Positions 1 to 8,338 of a DNA stretch of 38,368 nucleotides are shown in pieces. The translations under genes were made by a program, and so were the position numbers. Location of the stretch: positions 1-38,368 of the forward strand of contig VGGW01000003.1 in NCBI GenBank assembly GCA_016868395.1, written 5' to 3'. Under the pieces are notes generated by a model that was not told the DNA's origin, did not search any database, and was given only the letters and a program-made list of their open reading frames with translations. Position 1 is the stretch's first letter. Each line of letters begins with the position of its first letter. The stretch is from Bacteroidota bacterium (GTDB lineage Bacteria; Bacteroidota; Bacteroidia; Sphingobacteriales; Sphingobacteriaceae).

Positions 1-269
1 TTATTTTCAATGGTTCCATTTTCACCAGGATGATTTTCAATGGCTCTGTTTCCAGCTTGCCTGGCCTCTGCGGTCGGCCGATCCTGCTCTTTTTTATTTC
101 CCGCCTTTCTTAAGGGTATCGAATCTATGAAAATTACAGGAATATACTCAAGAGCCATTAAATATACCGGTTTACCACCCATTTCATTATCACAAGCAAA
201 TAGCCTTGCAGGTAAAATGCCGGAAACAGCAGATAATATGATTATCAAACAGGTAGTTTTAAATTTCAT
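1..269 (-). CDS. Small secreted or lipoprotein-like protein, partial (C-terminus outside the window)
   Basis: Reading the minus strand from an ATG at 269 gives an open frame of 89 codons with no stop before the left edge, so the gene is cut by the window. The first 25 residues form a clear signal peptide: Lys at 2 and 4, a hydrophobic core, then ARLFA followed by Cys26. Cleavage could be by signal peptidase I after LFA, or by signal peptidase II with Cys26 as the lipid-bearing residue. The rest (roughly residues 27-89) starts hydrophobic and becomes rich in Lys, Glu, Gln, Asn and Gly, like a flexible exported linker. A perfect inverted repeat lies about 20 bases upstream of the start. I do not recognise the family and assign no function. 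That it is a gene rests on the signal peptide and the uninterrupted frame. Confidence 0.55.
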   Translation of the reverse strand, partial: MKFKTTCLIIILSAVSGILPARLFACDNEMGGKPVYLMALEYIPVIFIDSIPLRKAGNKKEQDRPTAEARQAGNRAIENHPGENGTIEN

Positions 270-289
270 TTCCTGTAAAAATACAGAAA

Positions 290-312
290 GTTTGCCTCAA
301 AGCGAGGCAAAC
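290..312. promoter_or_regulatory. Perfect 9-bp inverted repeat in the leader of the partial secreted-protein gene
   Basis: GTTTGCCTC, a 5-base loop, then GAGGCAAAC. It sits about 20 bases upstream of the minus-strand ATG at 269. Read on the minus strand it is followed by a T-rich stretch, so it could be an attenuator hairpin, a terminator for something upstream, or an operator. The sequence alone cannot separate these. Confidence 0.45.
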
Positions 313-665
313 AATCCCTCAAAATAAAGGTAAAATATATGATGGAAGCCTTAAAAGCTCCGAACTGTTCAATTTGTTCGGATATTTGGCCGGCTGGTGT
401 TCGTTCCTGATCCAGTTCTTGGTCCAATACCGGTTCTTGGTCTAAGCCCTGTTGTACCACCGGCACCAATACCCCTGCCCCTGTCTGCGGGCTTACAATC
501 ACCATCCTGTCGACGCCCATTACCTCTGGATCCCTCTGTGGGCCTTTGCCCTGTTCTCTAGCCCTCAGTCCCTACGGTATGAGTTCCCCTTCCTCTTTCC
601 CCGCTTCTGCGCATACCCGCCCCTGTTTGCGAGTAGGTATAAAAGGATAAGAGAAATACAATAAA
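313..665. other. GC-rich stretch of unclear coding status
   Basis: Base composition from about 380 to 640 is visibly richer in G and C than the rest of the window, with runs of C and pyrimidines on the plus strand. On the minus strand an 84-codon frame (520 to 266) begins with ATG and contains a repetitive Asp-Gln-Glu segment (DQEPVLDQELDQER). It overlaps the start of the secreted-protein gene, lacks a recognisable domain and is preceded by an in-frame stop. It may be a decayed or spurious frame. No plus-strand frame here looks protein-like. I make no gene call. Confidence 0.3.
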
Positions 666-685
666 AAATAAACTGTAAGTTTTCA

Positions 686-737
686 TGTCTTCCAATTTTA
701 AGCATTATTGTAAATAATACTTAAAGATTGGAAGACA
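686..737. terminator. Long inverted repeat (about 24-bp arms) downstream of the cytochrome-containing dehydrogenase gene
   Basis: The left arm starts TGTCTTCCAAT and the right arm ends ATTGGAAGACA. The arms pair over about 24 positions with one bulge and one mismatch around a 4-base GTAA loop. It lies 40 bases beyond the stop codon of the minus-strand gene ending at 777, so termination of that operon is the simplest reading. The arms are longer than a normal intrinsic terminator and no clean T-run follows, so a miniature mobile-element remnant or an RNA-processing site is also possible. Confidence 0.5.
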
Positions 738-776
738 AGATGAAGACCAGATGAATTTTCCGGTTTATTTTAAATT

Positions 777-2729
777 CTATCTCAGTGAATTGATATAGGC
801 TGCTATTTTCAAGCCATCTTCTTTCTTAACCTGCGGCATTGGAGGCATTGGTGTTGGGTACTGTGGCCAATTCTCGGGCTGTGGATTATAGATGAGCTGA
901 AGAATTTTTTCAGGACTATATTGGCGTTTAGCAATATCTTTAAATGAAGGTCCAACGAGTTTTCGATCCGGATTATGGCAGGATAAACAAGTATAGGAAG
1001 CCATCATAGCTTTAACATCATTAAAAGTAGGTACCTTTTCGCCTTGCAGCGGTTTTGAACCGGGATGTTCAGGGCTAACTATTGATTTTTGATTTACATT
1101 TGTGGTTTGTTGCATCTTTTCAGGGATTAAGGCCGAGTTTTTAGTGCTCAATTCTGAAAGAGATAACTTTTGTCCATCAGGAAGATTATTCAGCGTATAA
1201 TAAGCAATCGGATGGACGAGTGAATAGTAATTATCTCTTTCACGAATACCATCAAGTTTTAACGTATGGATATAATACCTACGCAAATTGTCAACCACAA
1301 TTCTTGCTTTTAATCCGTCTGCAGAAAGTTTAACTCCCTTAATATTCAAGGTTTGAGTATTTACCGGCGGACTCCCATATACGGGCTGATATTTATAGAT
1401 ATAACTTTCTACAGAATAGGAAGCTAAATCTTCCGCTGATTTTGGATCTACGGGCTGGGTAAATTCAATCTCAAATCCATCTGGCATTGCCCTAACGGCT
1501 TTCATTTCAAATGGCGTTTTATTGCTCCAAACCAGGCGCTCCAAGCCTTCATTCGCTTCACCGGCAGAACCCCAACCCCTATTCGTTTCACCAATAAATA
1601 AGGATCGGTCTTTTGCCCAGGACATACGCATAACTCCCGATCTAAAGCCGGTTTTAAAAACAAAGGATGCACCCTGATATTCGCCGTTAACCTTTTCCAT
1701 AAACACCCTCGAAAGCATACTCATTCCCTGATCACCAACAAGTATTTGGCCTTCAAAAGGTCCAAAATGATTTTTTGGAATAGTTATAGGTTCCGACGTT
1801 GAGATTCCAAGAATTCCGTATGGAAGCCAAACAGCGGGTAAACGTAGTTCAGGAAACTCTTTTTTCATGTCAAAAAGAGTTTTAAAATTTTCGTTGACAA
1901 TATTTTCGGGTTTGATGTATCGACCTTGGGCATTCTTTGTCTTTCGGGGATCAATTTTGGAATTGAATTGAGACTCAGTCAATTTAACCGACGACTCCGG
2001 TTTGCCCGTCCAGACCAAACCTGCCGGGTGTCCCATAAAATCACCTTTTCCCATTTTCCATAAAGCTCCGGATCCCATCCAATCTCCCTGATTATCGGTA
2101 TAAAATAATTCATTGTTTAGGAATCCAAGACCTGCCGGTGATCTCATGCCGGTAGCCCAGGGCTGCATTTTCCCATCCTCAGTAATGCGCATAGCCCAAC
2201 CTCTCCAAGGCACACGACTTTCACCCCGCCACCATTCTTCGCTACCAAATGCTACGTTTCCGGTCACAAAAAATGAACCATCAAGAGCAATTTTTGGTCC
2301 GAAACTATATTCATGATAATGGCCTGAAAGTGGCCAGGAATAGACCGTTTCATATACATCGGCCTTACCATCCATATTGGTGTCCAACAATTTGGTGAGT
2401 TCTCCCCTTTGAGCACAGTATAAAGCCCCATCTTTAAATGCCAAGCCTAAAACCTCATGCATTCCTGAAGCAAATTTTCTGAAATAGGGTCTGTTGCTGG
2501 TAGGATTCTCAACAATAAAAATGTCTCCTCTACGTGTTGATATTCCTAAATCACCATTTGGCAGGCTAACAAGTCCACCAACCTCCAATATAATTCCCTC
2601 CGGAGTTGCAACCTTCATAATCTTGAAGAAATCTTCCTCCTTCGGCGTTTCCTGAGCTTTTGAAGAAATGCTGTAACTAAAAAATGAAATTGAGAGAAGA
2701 ATAGGATATAGCTTTTCTAGATGTCTCAT
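777..2729 (-). CDS. PVC-type heme-binding dehydrogenase: beta-propeller plus C-terminal cytochrome c
   Basis: 650 residues starting at ATG 2729. Residues 1-25 are a signal peptide ending KAQE. Residues about 35-400 resemble the glucose/sorbosone dehydrogenase beta-propeller found in membrane-bound dehydrogenases of Planctomycetes and Bacteroidota, with repeated motifs such as GHYHEYSFGP and MRSPAGLGF. The C-terminus is a mono-heme cytochrome c. CLSCH at 581-585 is the heme-attachment motif, and Met628 or Met631 in the PMPPMP stretch is the likely axial ligand. The protein should act in the periplasm, passing electrons from an oxidised substrate (a sugar by family analogy) to its own heme. It lies 7 bases after the DUF1080 gene on the same strand, so the two are almost certainly co-transcribed. 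The substrate cannot be read from the sequence. Confidence 0.85.
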   Translation of the reverse strand: MRHLEKLYPILLSISFFSYSISSKAQETPKEEDFFKIMKVATPEGIILEVGGLVSLPNGDLGISTRRGDIFIVENPTSNRPYFRKFASGMHEVLGLAFKDGALYCAQRGELTKLLDTNMDGKADVYETVYSWPLSGHYHEYSFGPKIALDGSFFVTGNVAFGSEEWWRGESRVPWRGWAMRITEDGKMQPWATGMRSPAGLGFLNNELFYTDNQGDWMGSGALWKMGKGDFMGHPAGLVWTGKPESSVKLTESQFNSKIDPRKTKNAQGRYIKPENIVNENFKTLFDMKKEFPELRLPAVWLPYGILGISTSEPITIPKNHFGPFEGQILVGDQGMSMLSRVFMEKVNGEYQGASFVFKTGFRSGVMRMSWAKDRSLFIGETNRGWGSAGEANEGLERLVWSNKTPFEMKAVRAMPDGFEIEFTQPVDPKSAEDLASYSVESYIYKYQPVYGSPPVNTQTLNIKGVKLSADGLKARIVVDNLRRYYIHTLKLDGIRERDNYYSLVHPIAYYTLNNLPDGQKLSLSELSTKNSALIPEKMQQTTNVNQKSIVSPEHPGSKPLQGEKVPTFNDVKAMMASYTCLSCHNPDRKLVGPSFKDIAKRQYSPEKILQLIYNPQPENWPQYPTPMPPMPQVKKEDGLKIAAYINSLR

Positions 2730-2736
2730 ATTTGGA

Positions 2737-4185
2737 TCAGAATAAAATTGAATAACTTAAACTTTTAACTGCTGGAATTATTAATTCCTTTCGGCCATTT
2801 TGATCCCGAATCAATGGTTTTGTACCAGCATAATCTTCCAAACGCAGAAAGTAAGATTGATTATCCACGAGATAGAGGCCTTGTGAAACTTCAGTAATAG
2901 TTGCTGCTTCTGCCAGTCGGAAATAAAGTCCGGAAGAAACATCCGAAAGAATTATTCGGCGATTTATACCCCGACCCTTTTCCAATACTTGGCTGGCATC
3001 ACTGACGGAAATACCAAAACTAATGTACTTAAAACTTGGCCTGCCTTCAGCATCAAGAACATAGCCTTTAGGGCGATATCCTGTTCCGGTGGTATCACTG
3101 GGCCAAGGAGATTGAGGAGTTTCGAGGCTCGCTAATGTTTGGACCGGTTTCCCAAATCGTTGAACCATTCCCAAGGGGCGTGAAGATCCGTCGCCACGAT
3201 CATGCCACATTGGAGTTGCGTTTAGAAATCCACCCCTCCAAACCTGGATGATGGCTCCATTATCCATATCATAGGTATAATGTATTTTTTCAGGGCTGCC
3301 GACTGATACTGCATGAACCACTCTTGGTAATCCGGGCAAATCCATAAAACTTCTTAAGATATAATTTTCTGAAGGTTCAATGTGGATGGGGTCAACGGTA
3401 TTTACATTAGCTTGAACGGCCTCGGGTGCTCTACCCTTATCGAACCTGGTAATCTTTAGATTTCGGAATGCCACGGCGCCATGATCGCCCTGAATGCGCA
3501 ATGGTCCGAATGCGGTTTCTCCTTCAGCCATTGCACCGCGGGTGGGCCCTGTTAATTCAACCTGATCATGGATGAGTACCTCATTCAATTCTACTTTCAG
3601 CATGACGGCATTAGCTGTTTTATTTCCATTGGCATCAAAGCGCGGAGCCTGAAATGAAATTTTTAGCTTTTGCCAAAGACCCGGGGCACGACTTGCGTTT
3701 TGTCTTGGGGCATAACCCATGTAACCTTTCTGCCCATCTGGTTTGGAGTTATCCCAACGTTCATATATACCTCCATTACTTCCGGATCTGATGGCAGTCG
3801 CGCCCCAGGTGTCAATGAGCTGGATTTCATAACGACCCTGCAGGTAGATTCCTGAATTTGATTCCAGGGCCATTAAATACTCCAATTCTAAATCAATATC
3901 TCCGTAGTCTGCCAGGCTATATAAATCTTCACCCTTTTGTTTCTTATCGGGAAGGTTAAGTAAAATACCATTACCCTTGCTGAAAATTAGTGAATTTACT
4001 CGATTAAGATCTGCCTGAACACTGCCAACAATTTGCCATGTTTTAGAAGATTTTTTAAAAAAGCTGAGATCATTCAGATTCTGCTCAATTACTGTTTGGC
4101 CATAAAGCAAGTCCGAAAATCCAACAAGGAAGATTATTCCAAGAGCTTTATAAAATGCGGATGAATACTTAATTGTAAAAATCAT
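2737..4185 (-). CDS. DUF1080 (3-keto-disaccharide hydrolase-like) domain protein
   Basis: ATG at 4185 is preferred over an in-frame TTG two codons upstream. Residues 1-30 are a signal peptide. Residues about 50-250 form the DUF1080 / 3-keto-disaccharide hydrolase lectin-like fold; the hallmarks NSGIYLQGRYEIQL, a GGIYE segment and the closing AFRNLKI strand are visible. The remaining 220 residues (with PRVVHAVSVGSPEKIHYTYD and a VWRGGF segment) are a second, mostly beta domain that I recognise only as accompanying PVC-heme dehydrogenases in Bacteroidota. It is the first gene of a two-gene operon with the cytochrome-containing dehydrogenase. This suggests extracellular or periplasmic sugar processing, with binding or hydrolysis here and oxidation by the partner. 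The pairing with a specific sugar is inference. Confidence 0.8.
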   Translation of the reverse strand: MIFTIKYSSAFYKALGIIFLVGFSDLLYGQTVIEQNLNDLSFFKKSSKTWQIVGSVQADLNRVNSLIFSKGNGILLNLPDKKQKGEDLYSLADYGDIDLELEYLMALESNSGIYLQGRYEIQLIDTWGATAIRSGSNGGIYERWDNSKPDGQKGYMGYAPRQNASRAPGLWQKLKISFQAPRFDANGNKTANAVMLKVELNEVLIHDQVELTGPTRGAMAEGETAFGPLRIQGDHGAVAFRNLKITRFDKGRAPEAVQANVNTVDPIHIEPSENYILRSFMDLPGLPRVVHAVSVGSPEKIHYTYDMDNGAIIQVWRGGFLNATPMWHDRGDGSSRPLGMVQRFGKPVQTLASLETPQSPWPSDTTGTGYRPKGYVLDAEGRPSFKYISFGISVSDASQVLEKGRGINRRIILSDVSSGLYFRLAEAATITEVSQGLYLVDNQSYFLRLEDYAGTKPLIRDQNGRKELIIPAVKSLSYSILF

Positions 4186-4451
4186 TTTCAAATTCTAATT
4201 AACTTCGAAAGATAATAATGAATTATGGAATTCAGGTCTTTGACTGTTAAATTTTATTCATAATTGTATCAGGTATTTTCTTCCAAAAGATAAAAACGCA
4301 AACTTTGAAAAGGAGTGCCTTCTATTTTTAGCAAGCTTGAAAATAACGCCATCCTATGTGGTTAGATTTTAATGTTTAACCTCAGTTCGATATTAGAAAC
4401 TACCCTTTTGATGCATCTCCTATTGCTCCGGACGCCTATGATTGATTTTTG

Positions 4452-4768
4452 GAAAGCAATACCTGCGTGTTATCGCTTCCGGCAGTCCTTTCCTCCGGAG
4501 TATTTCCGGCAAAAAATTCTACTTGATTTCAAATGCTCCATCGCCGGAAGATACCTCCTCCGGCAAGGTTTAGTTTACCCGCTGCTGTTTTTCATCGGTA
4601 CGGGCAGTCCGGAAAAAGAAGCACAAACCCGGGTGGCAGCCCTATCTTTCTTGCACTACTGAATATTCGGATAAGGATTCCATTTCCTGCAAAAAATAGG
4701 GCAGAACACAGGACCGGGAGCAACAGACTGAGAAAAATAATCAGGACCCGGCAAGATCTTTTATCAAT
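4452..4768 (+). repeat. Dispersed non-coding repeat, copy A
   Basis: This 317-base stretch matches 21055-21412 over its whole length in the same orientation, with shared blocks such as CTTTCCTCCGGAGTATTTCC, CAAACCCGGGTGG and ATAAGGATTCCATTTCC. Both copies conserve two inverted pairings: 4497-4510 with 4543-4558 (GGAGTATTTCCGGC against GCCGGAAGATACCTCC), and 4639-4655 with 4688-4702 (GCCCTAT against ATAGGGC with A/T-rich flanks). Short frames across it are not conserved between copies, so it is not coding. It occupies most of the 642-base gap between the DUF1080 gene and the DUF1801 gene; the flanks show nothing else beyond a small AGGTTATTT duplication at 4801-4818. It could be a structured RNA or a non-autonomous mobile element. 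Confidence 0.8.
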
Positions 4769-4827
4769 CTCACCTAAATTAGATTGTTTATATCGAATTC
4801 AGGTTATTTAGGTTATTTATGTCGACC

Positions 4828-5223
4828 TCATTTTTTTACATGGTTTCGAACTTTAGCATTGACTTTTTCAAAATTTTCTTTTGCTCTAAATTTTACAATT
4901 TGCCCAATCAAATCAAAAGGGATTTCATCGTCAAAGGGGAATTTTATTGAACCTTTCCCGCTTTCATAGATGGATAGTTCCTCTTTAAAAACTTTGATAC
5001 CCGAGGGGGCAGGGTATAAACCAATATAATTTTTAAATGCTCCCAAATGAACCAGATTTCCATGGAGAACAAAAGTAGGAAGCTGATACTTCATCGCCTC
5101 TATTGCATCAGGTGCAGCATTTTTGATTATATTTCTAATTTTATGTAAAAGTATTTGAACCTTTTCCGGATGCATAGCGATGTATTCATCAATCGTTTCG
5201 GGTTTTTTTGATGCTGAAATCAT
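4828..5223 (-). CDS. DUF1801 / YdhG-like domain protein
   Basis: 131 residues, ATG at 5223. The whole protein is one DUF1801 domain, seen in IDEYIAMHPEKVQILLHKIR near the N-terminus, then the PDAIEAMKYQLPTF signature, NYIGLYP, and the closing GSIKFPFDDEIP block before a basic helix. The fold belongs to the YdhG/Fra-like group, some of whose members have been proposed as intracellular iron chaperones. The biochemical role in Bacteroidota is not established. It has no signal peptide and is cytoplasmic. It stands alone: the next gene upstream on the same strand ends 112 bases away, and the repeat copy A lies downstream. The length is normal for the family. Confidence 0.85.
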   Translation of the reverse strand: MISASKKPETIDEYIAMHPEKVQILLHKIRNIIKNAAPDAIEAMKYQLPTFVLHGNLVHLGAFKNYIGLYPAPSGIKVFKEELSIYESGKGSIKFPFDDEIPFDLIGQIVKFRAKENFEKVNAKVRNHVKK

Positions 5224-5335
5224 AATAGGAAGGATTAGAAGGGTTTAAACTCTAAAGATACCTGATAACAACTATGTTCTAAAAGTTTTTAATACTTCCA
5301 GGAATCATAAAACTAGAGAGAATGGCTCGATTTAG

Positions 5336-6268
5336 CTAGTTTTTTACCTCAAGAAGTTCAATGGAAAAGGCTTCTTTAACAGGTTTTATAGGTTTACCCT
5401 GTGCATCACTCAGAATCTTAACAAAGCATCCACCATAATATAAAATAATGGAGGAATAGAATACAAACAGGAGGATAAGAACCATAGATCCGGATGCACC
5501 ATAGATGACACCGATATTACTTTGGATGAGCAAATATCCCAATAGCCATTTCCCCAAATTGAAGAGAATGGCCGTGAAAAGCGCAGCGCCAAAGGCTATT
5601 TTCCAGCTTGGTCTGCCAATGGTAAGAAATCGAAATAAAACTGTGAACCAGATACTCACGGCCAGTACAAAAACCAGGTCATTGATGAGGTAATAATAAA
5701 ACTTATTACCGCCACCCAAAACTGCGCCCAGATAATTTCCCAGAAGTACCTGATTTCCTTCTAAAAATGAGGTGGCTAAAAATAAAAGCCCGGCAAGAAA
5801 TAAAATAATGAGTGAACGTAATCGATAACGCAAACTAAAGATAAAGCCTGTTTTAGGTCTCTTTCGAATATCCCAAATTTGCTCCAGAGAATTTTTTATT
5901 ACGTCGAATAGGGTGGTGGCTACAAACATCAAAAAAATAAACCCCAAAACGGTGATATACCAACTTTGATTTAAACCAATCACTGCTTCCAATACTCCTT
6001 CTACCTGCAGGGCACTCCCACGTCCCAAAATATGACCTAATCTGCTGATCAGTTCTGAAGTTAGCAGGCCGGGATCAACCCAGAACCTGAAAAATTGAGT
6101 AAATATGATGAGAATAGGTGGCAAAGCGAAAGTAGTAAAGAATGCCGTCGCTGCTGCCATCCGAAGGGGATCGTTTAGCCTGAAAAGATTAACTGAGCTT
6201 CTCATCTGAGAGAATAGTGCTGCTGTCTTTTGTGCTAAACTTTGATCTTTTTGAATTTTCTTTGCCAA
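5336..6268 (-). CDS. YihY/BrkB-family inner-membrane protein
   Basis: 310 residues with about six membrane-spanning segments and the family hallmark LFRLNDPLRMAAATAFF near residues 27-43. Further typical elements are the long loop before ALQVEGVLEAV, a DVIKNSLEQIWDIRKRP block around residue 120, and a final pair of helices with IGVIYGASGSMVLILLFVFY. YihY/BrkB proteins are annotated as tRNA-processing RNase BN by historical mistake and as virulence factor BrkB; their transport or envelope role remains uncertain. The frame starts with TTG at 6268; the first in-frame ATG (6205) would begin just before the conserved block, so the start could be either. The C-terminal tail after the last helix is short and charged. 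Confidence 0.88.
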   Translation of the reverse strand: MAKKIQKDQSLAQKTAALFSQMRSSVNLFRLNDPLRMAAATAFFTTFALPPILIIFTQFFRFWVDPGLLTSELISRLGHILGRGSALQVEGVLEAVIGLNQSWYITVLGFIFLMFVATTLFDVIKNSLEQIWDIRKRPKTGFIFSLRYRLRSLIILFLAGLLFLATSFLEGNQVLLGNYLGAVLGGGNKFYYYLINDLVFVLAVSIWFTVLFRFLTIGRPSWKIAFGAALFTAILFNLGKWLLGYLLIQSNIGVIYGASGSMVLILLFVFYSSIILYYGGCFVKILSDAQGKPIKPVKEAFSIELLEVKN

Positions 6269-6407
6269 GACGTAAAGTTAGGGAAAAGACTTTCGAAATC
6301 AGCTAAGGGTATTCAATTGGATTTTGAAAAGGCAAACTATTTAGCAAATGTGGCTTACGAATTAATTTTTGAGGCCTGTTTTACAGTTAAATTCCAAATT
6401 CAAAATA

Positions 6408-7439
6408 CTACTTCCCAAGCATTTTCAAAAGCAATTCAGGTTCATTAGTGGTAATAAAATCAAGTTTCTGATCCAGAAACCACTGCAATAGTTTTGGATC
6501 ATTGACAGTCCAGGCGTTAATAGTCAACCCTTTAGCCTTGGCTTCCTGAATCCATCCCGGATTTTTTTGAAAAACACTCTGGTTATAATCCAGTCCCCAT
6601 AATTTATCAGCAGCCAATAATCCGGGAGCTTTATCTCCATTGAGATAGGCCACTCTGGCATAAGGATCCAAACGCAGCAGTTCCAGGCAGATATTATAAT
6701 CAAAACTGATATAATCTACCCATGCCTGAGCCTTCATTTTTTTTACCAGTTCATAAACTTTCTGAGCACTTTGAATGGCTCGCTCCTTAGAAATAGTTGG
6801 CTTTATTTCGAGTACAAGTTTGGTTGAATTTTGTTTCATACCTTCTCCCAGATATTCCTCAAAACCGGGCATATGTTCCCCATTGGAAAGCTTCAGCTGC
6901 TTCAAATCGGAAAAGGTGGAAGTGTGAATAAATTCCCCCTTAAACGATGGATCATGATTAACAATCAGATTTGAATCTAGCGTCATGTGCACATCAAACT
7001 CCGATCCCTGACAACCCAAATGAATCGCATGTTTCAGGGCAGAGATTGAGTTTTCAGATGCTCCCGTATTTTTCCATGCCCCGCGGTGGGCAATTACCCG
7101 ATTTTTATGGAAATCATCCCTGACTATCCTGAAACTTTGTTCAACGCGAACAGATCCCGATTCGGCCACCAGATCAAGATCATACCATTTGCTATCCCTC
7201 TGAACGTATTTTTTACGAATACTAAGCTGGCTATTTTTCAAGTTAAATAGTTTGGCATTCTCACCAATAAGCTTAAAATTCCCTGCATAACCTAGTAAAC
7301 TAAGGTTTCCAATGATAGGGTTACCGCTAGAAAAGGTATGATTACTTAATAGAATAGCTGGTTTAATTTGAGCGGATGCGATTGTGGTCATGATACTCAT
7401 CAATAGGATCAATGTGCCGGGAGTCAAATTTCGTGACAT
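6408..7439 (-). CDS. Secreted glycerophosphodiester phosphodiesterase
   Basis: 343 residues from ATG 7439. A signal peptide ends near ASAQ (residue 24). Residues 25-110 form a beta-rich N-terminal domain resembling cadherin-like repeats, common in Bacteroidota versions. The GDPD TIM barrel follows: VIAHRGAW with His118 and Arg119, SENS at 128-131, EFDVH with metal ligands Glu147 and Asp149, the NHD motif around His162, and LEIKP later. Family enzymes hydrolyse glycerophosphodiesters to glycerol-3-phosphate and an alcohol, here probably in the periplasm. Key residues are all present, so it should be active. The gene is divergent from a lipoprotein gene across a 263-base gap that shows no clear promoter pair. 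Confidence 0.9.
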   Translation of the reverse strand: MSRNLTPGTLILLMSIMTTIASAQIKPAILLSNHTFSSGNPIIGNLSLLGYAGNFKLIGENAKLFNLKNSQLSIRKKYVQRDSKWYDLDLVAESGSVRVEQSFRIVRDDFHKNRVIAHRGAWKNTGASENSISALKHAIHLGCQGSEFDVHMTLDSNLIVNHDPSFKGEFIHTSTFSDLKQLKLSNGEHMPGFEEYLGEGMKQNSTKLVLEIKPTISKERAIQSAQKVYELVKKMKAQAWVDYISFDYNICLELLRLDPYARVAYLNGDKAPGLLAADKLWGLDYNQSVFQKNPGWIQEAKAKGLTINAWTVNDPKLLQWFLDQKLDFITTNEPELLLKMLGK

Positions 7440-7702
7440 AGGTTTTTCTGGAAATGAGTTACAGGGTTTACATAAACATTAAAAACCAAGGGGGCAATGA
7501 ATGTTAATTATGCCGAATTACTAACTCTTCAATGTCCTTATACGGGATAATTGTGAAGACTTGATTCAAAAATACAGAAATAACAAAAGGTATTTGTTAA
7601 ACAAAGGATAAGAAATGATTTAAATAATTCTTTTATAATTCCTTTTTCAAATCAATAATTTTGAAGCCGCATACTTTTTAATTAACTATGCATTTAGTGG
7701 AA

Positions 7703-8296
7703 ATGAAAAAAATTCTGGTCGTCAGTTTAATCGCTCTGATTCTTTCGGGATGCGGTGTCTCCAGGAAAATCAGTCTGCTGGAACAATGCCGCTACGATAT
7801 AAAATCTGCCGATAGTATTTATTTCTTTGGCAGGGACTTGAGCCAACAGATCAAGACAGGCGGTTTCGATCTGGGCAGTTTACCTGAACTTGCTATTGGT
7901 GTTTTACGCAAAGATATCCCACTTAGGGCAAGGATTAACCTTGGTATAGATAACCCCGGATCAAAAGCCATTGAGATTAATCAATTTGATTATGTTATCT
8001 CGTTTAAAGGCATAGAATTAGTCAATGGAACCACAGACAGGCGGATTACCATCCAATCTGAAGGAAGCACATTGGTGCCAATTAAGATTGAGACTAATAT
8101 CTATTCCATCCTATCTGAAAGAAACACAAGAGAAGAAATCTTATCTTATTTAAGGGGAGCAAATGGCAGAGAACCGGTTCAAAAAAGTCAGATAAGCATA
8201 AAAATCAGGCCGAGCATCCGAATCGGGAAAAAGCTGATAAAATATCCGGCTTACATCACTATGGATAAGGAATTGAACAGTAATATGTTCAGATAA
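7703..8296 (+). CDS. LEA14-like lipoprotein
   Basis: I chose ATG 7703, giving a compact lipoprotein signal (MKKILVVSLIALILSGC). An ATG five codons earlier (7688) is the alternative. The lipobox LSGC puts the lipidated Cys at residue 17 of the mature start choice. The following 180 residues read like a small beta-sandwich of the LEA type-2 / WHy kind, with alternating hydrophobic strands such as IPLRARINLGIDNPGSKAIE and QFDYVISFKGIEL, and the Asn-Pro-Gly turn typical of that group. No catalytic motif is evident, and a structural or ligand-holding envelope role is inference. It is a single gene followed by a strong hairpin terminator. Confidence 0.7.
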   Translation: MKKILVVSLIALILSGCGVSRKISLLEQCRYDIKSADSIYFFGRDLSQQIKTGGFDLGSLPELAIGVLRKDIPLRARINLGIDNPGSKAIEINQFDYVISFKGIELVNGTTDRRITIQSEGSTLVPIKIETNIYSILSERNTREEILSYLRGANGREPVQKSQISIKIRPSIRIGKKLIKYPAYITMDKELNSNMFR

Positions 8297-8308
8297 TGAG
8301 GAAAAAAG

Positions 8309-8338
8309 ATTTCCGGATTTTACATAAAATCCGGAAAT
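8309..8338. terminator. Hairpin terminator after the LEA14-like lipoprotein gene
   Basis: A perfect 14-bp inverted repeat (ATTTCCGGATTTTA and its complement) with a 2-base centre begins 12 bases after the stop codon at 8296. Downstream sequence is only moderately T-rich. Confidence 0.75.

Noticed and set aside
40-327. Plus-strand open frame of 95 codons
   Set aside because: It is antisense to the signal-peptide-bearing minus-strand frame and has no recognisable feature.
452-664. Plus-strand frame rich in Pro, Tyr and Phe
   Set aside because: It reflects the pyrimidine-rich strand of the GC-rich island; codon use looks random.
4268-4281. TCAGGTATTTTCTT near repeat copy A and again near 21434 by copy B, as a possible target duplication
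   Set aside because: It lies far upstream of copy A but just downstream of copy B, so it does not flank either as a duplication; an A/T-rich coincidence is likely.
4372-4811. Two overlapping plus-strand open frames between the DUF1080 and DUF1801 genes
   Set aside because: They lie in the dispersed repeat, are not preserved in the second repeat copy, and have no protein-like composition.
5336-6268. YihY gene as tRNA-processing RNase BN
   Set aside because: That name was attached to the family by historical error; the protein is a polytopic membrane protein without nuclease motifs.
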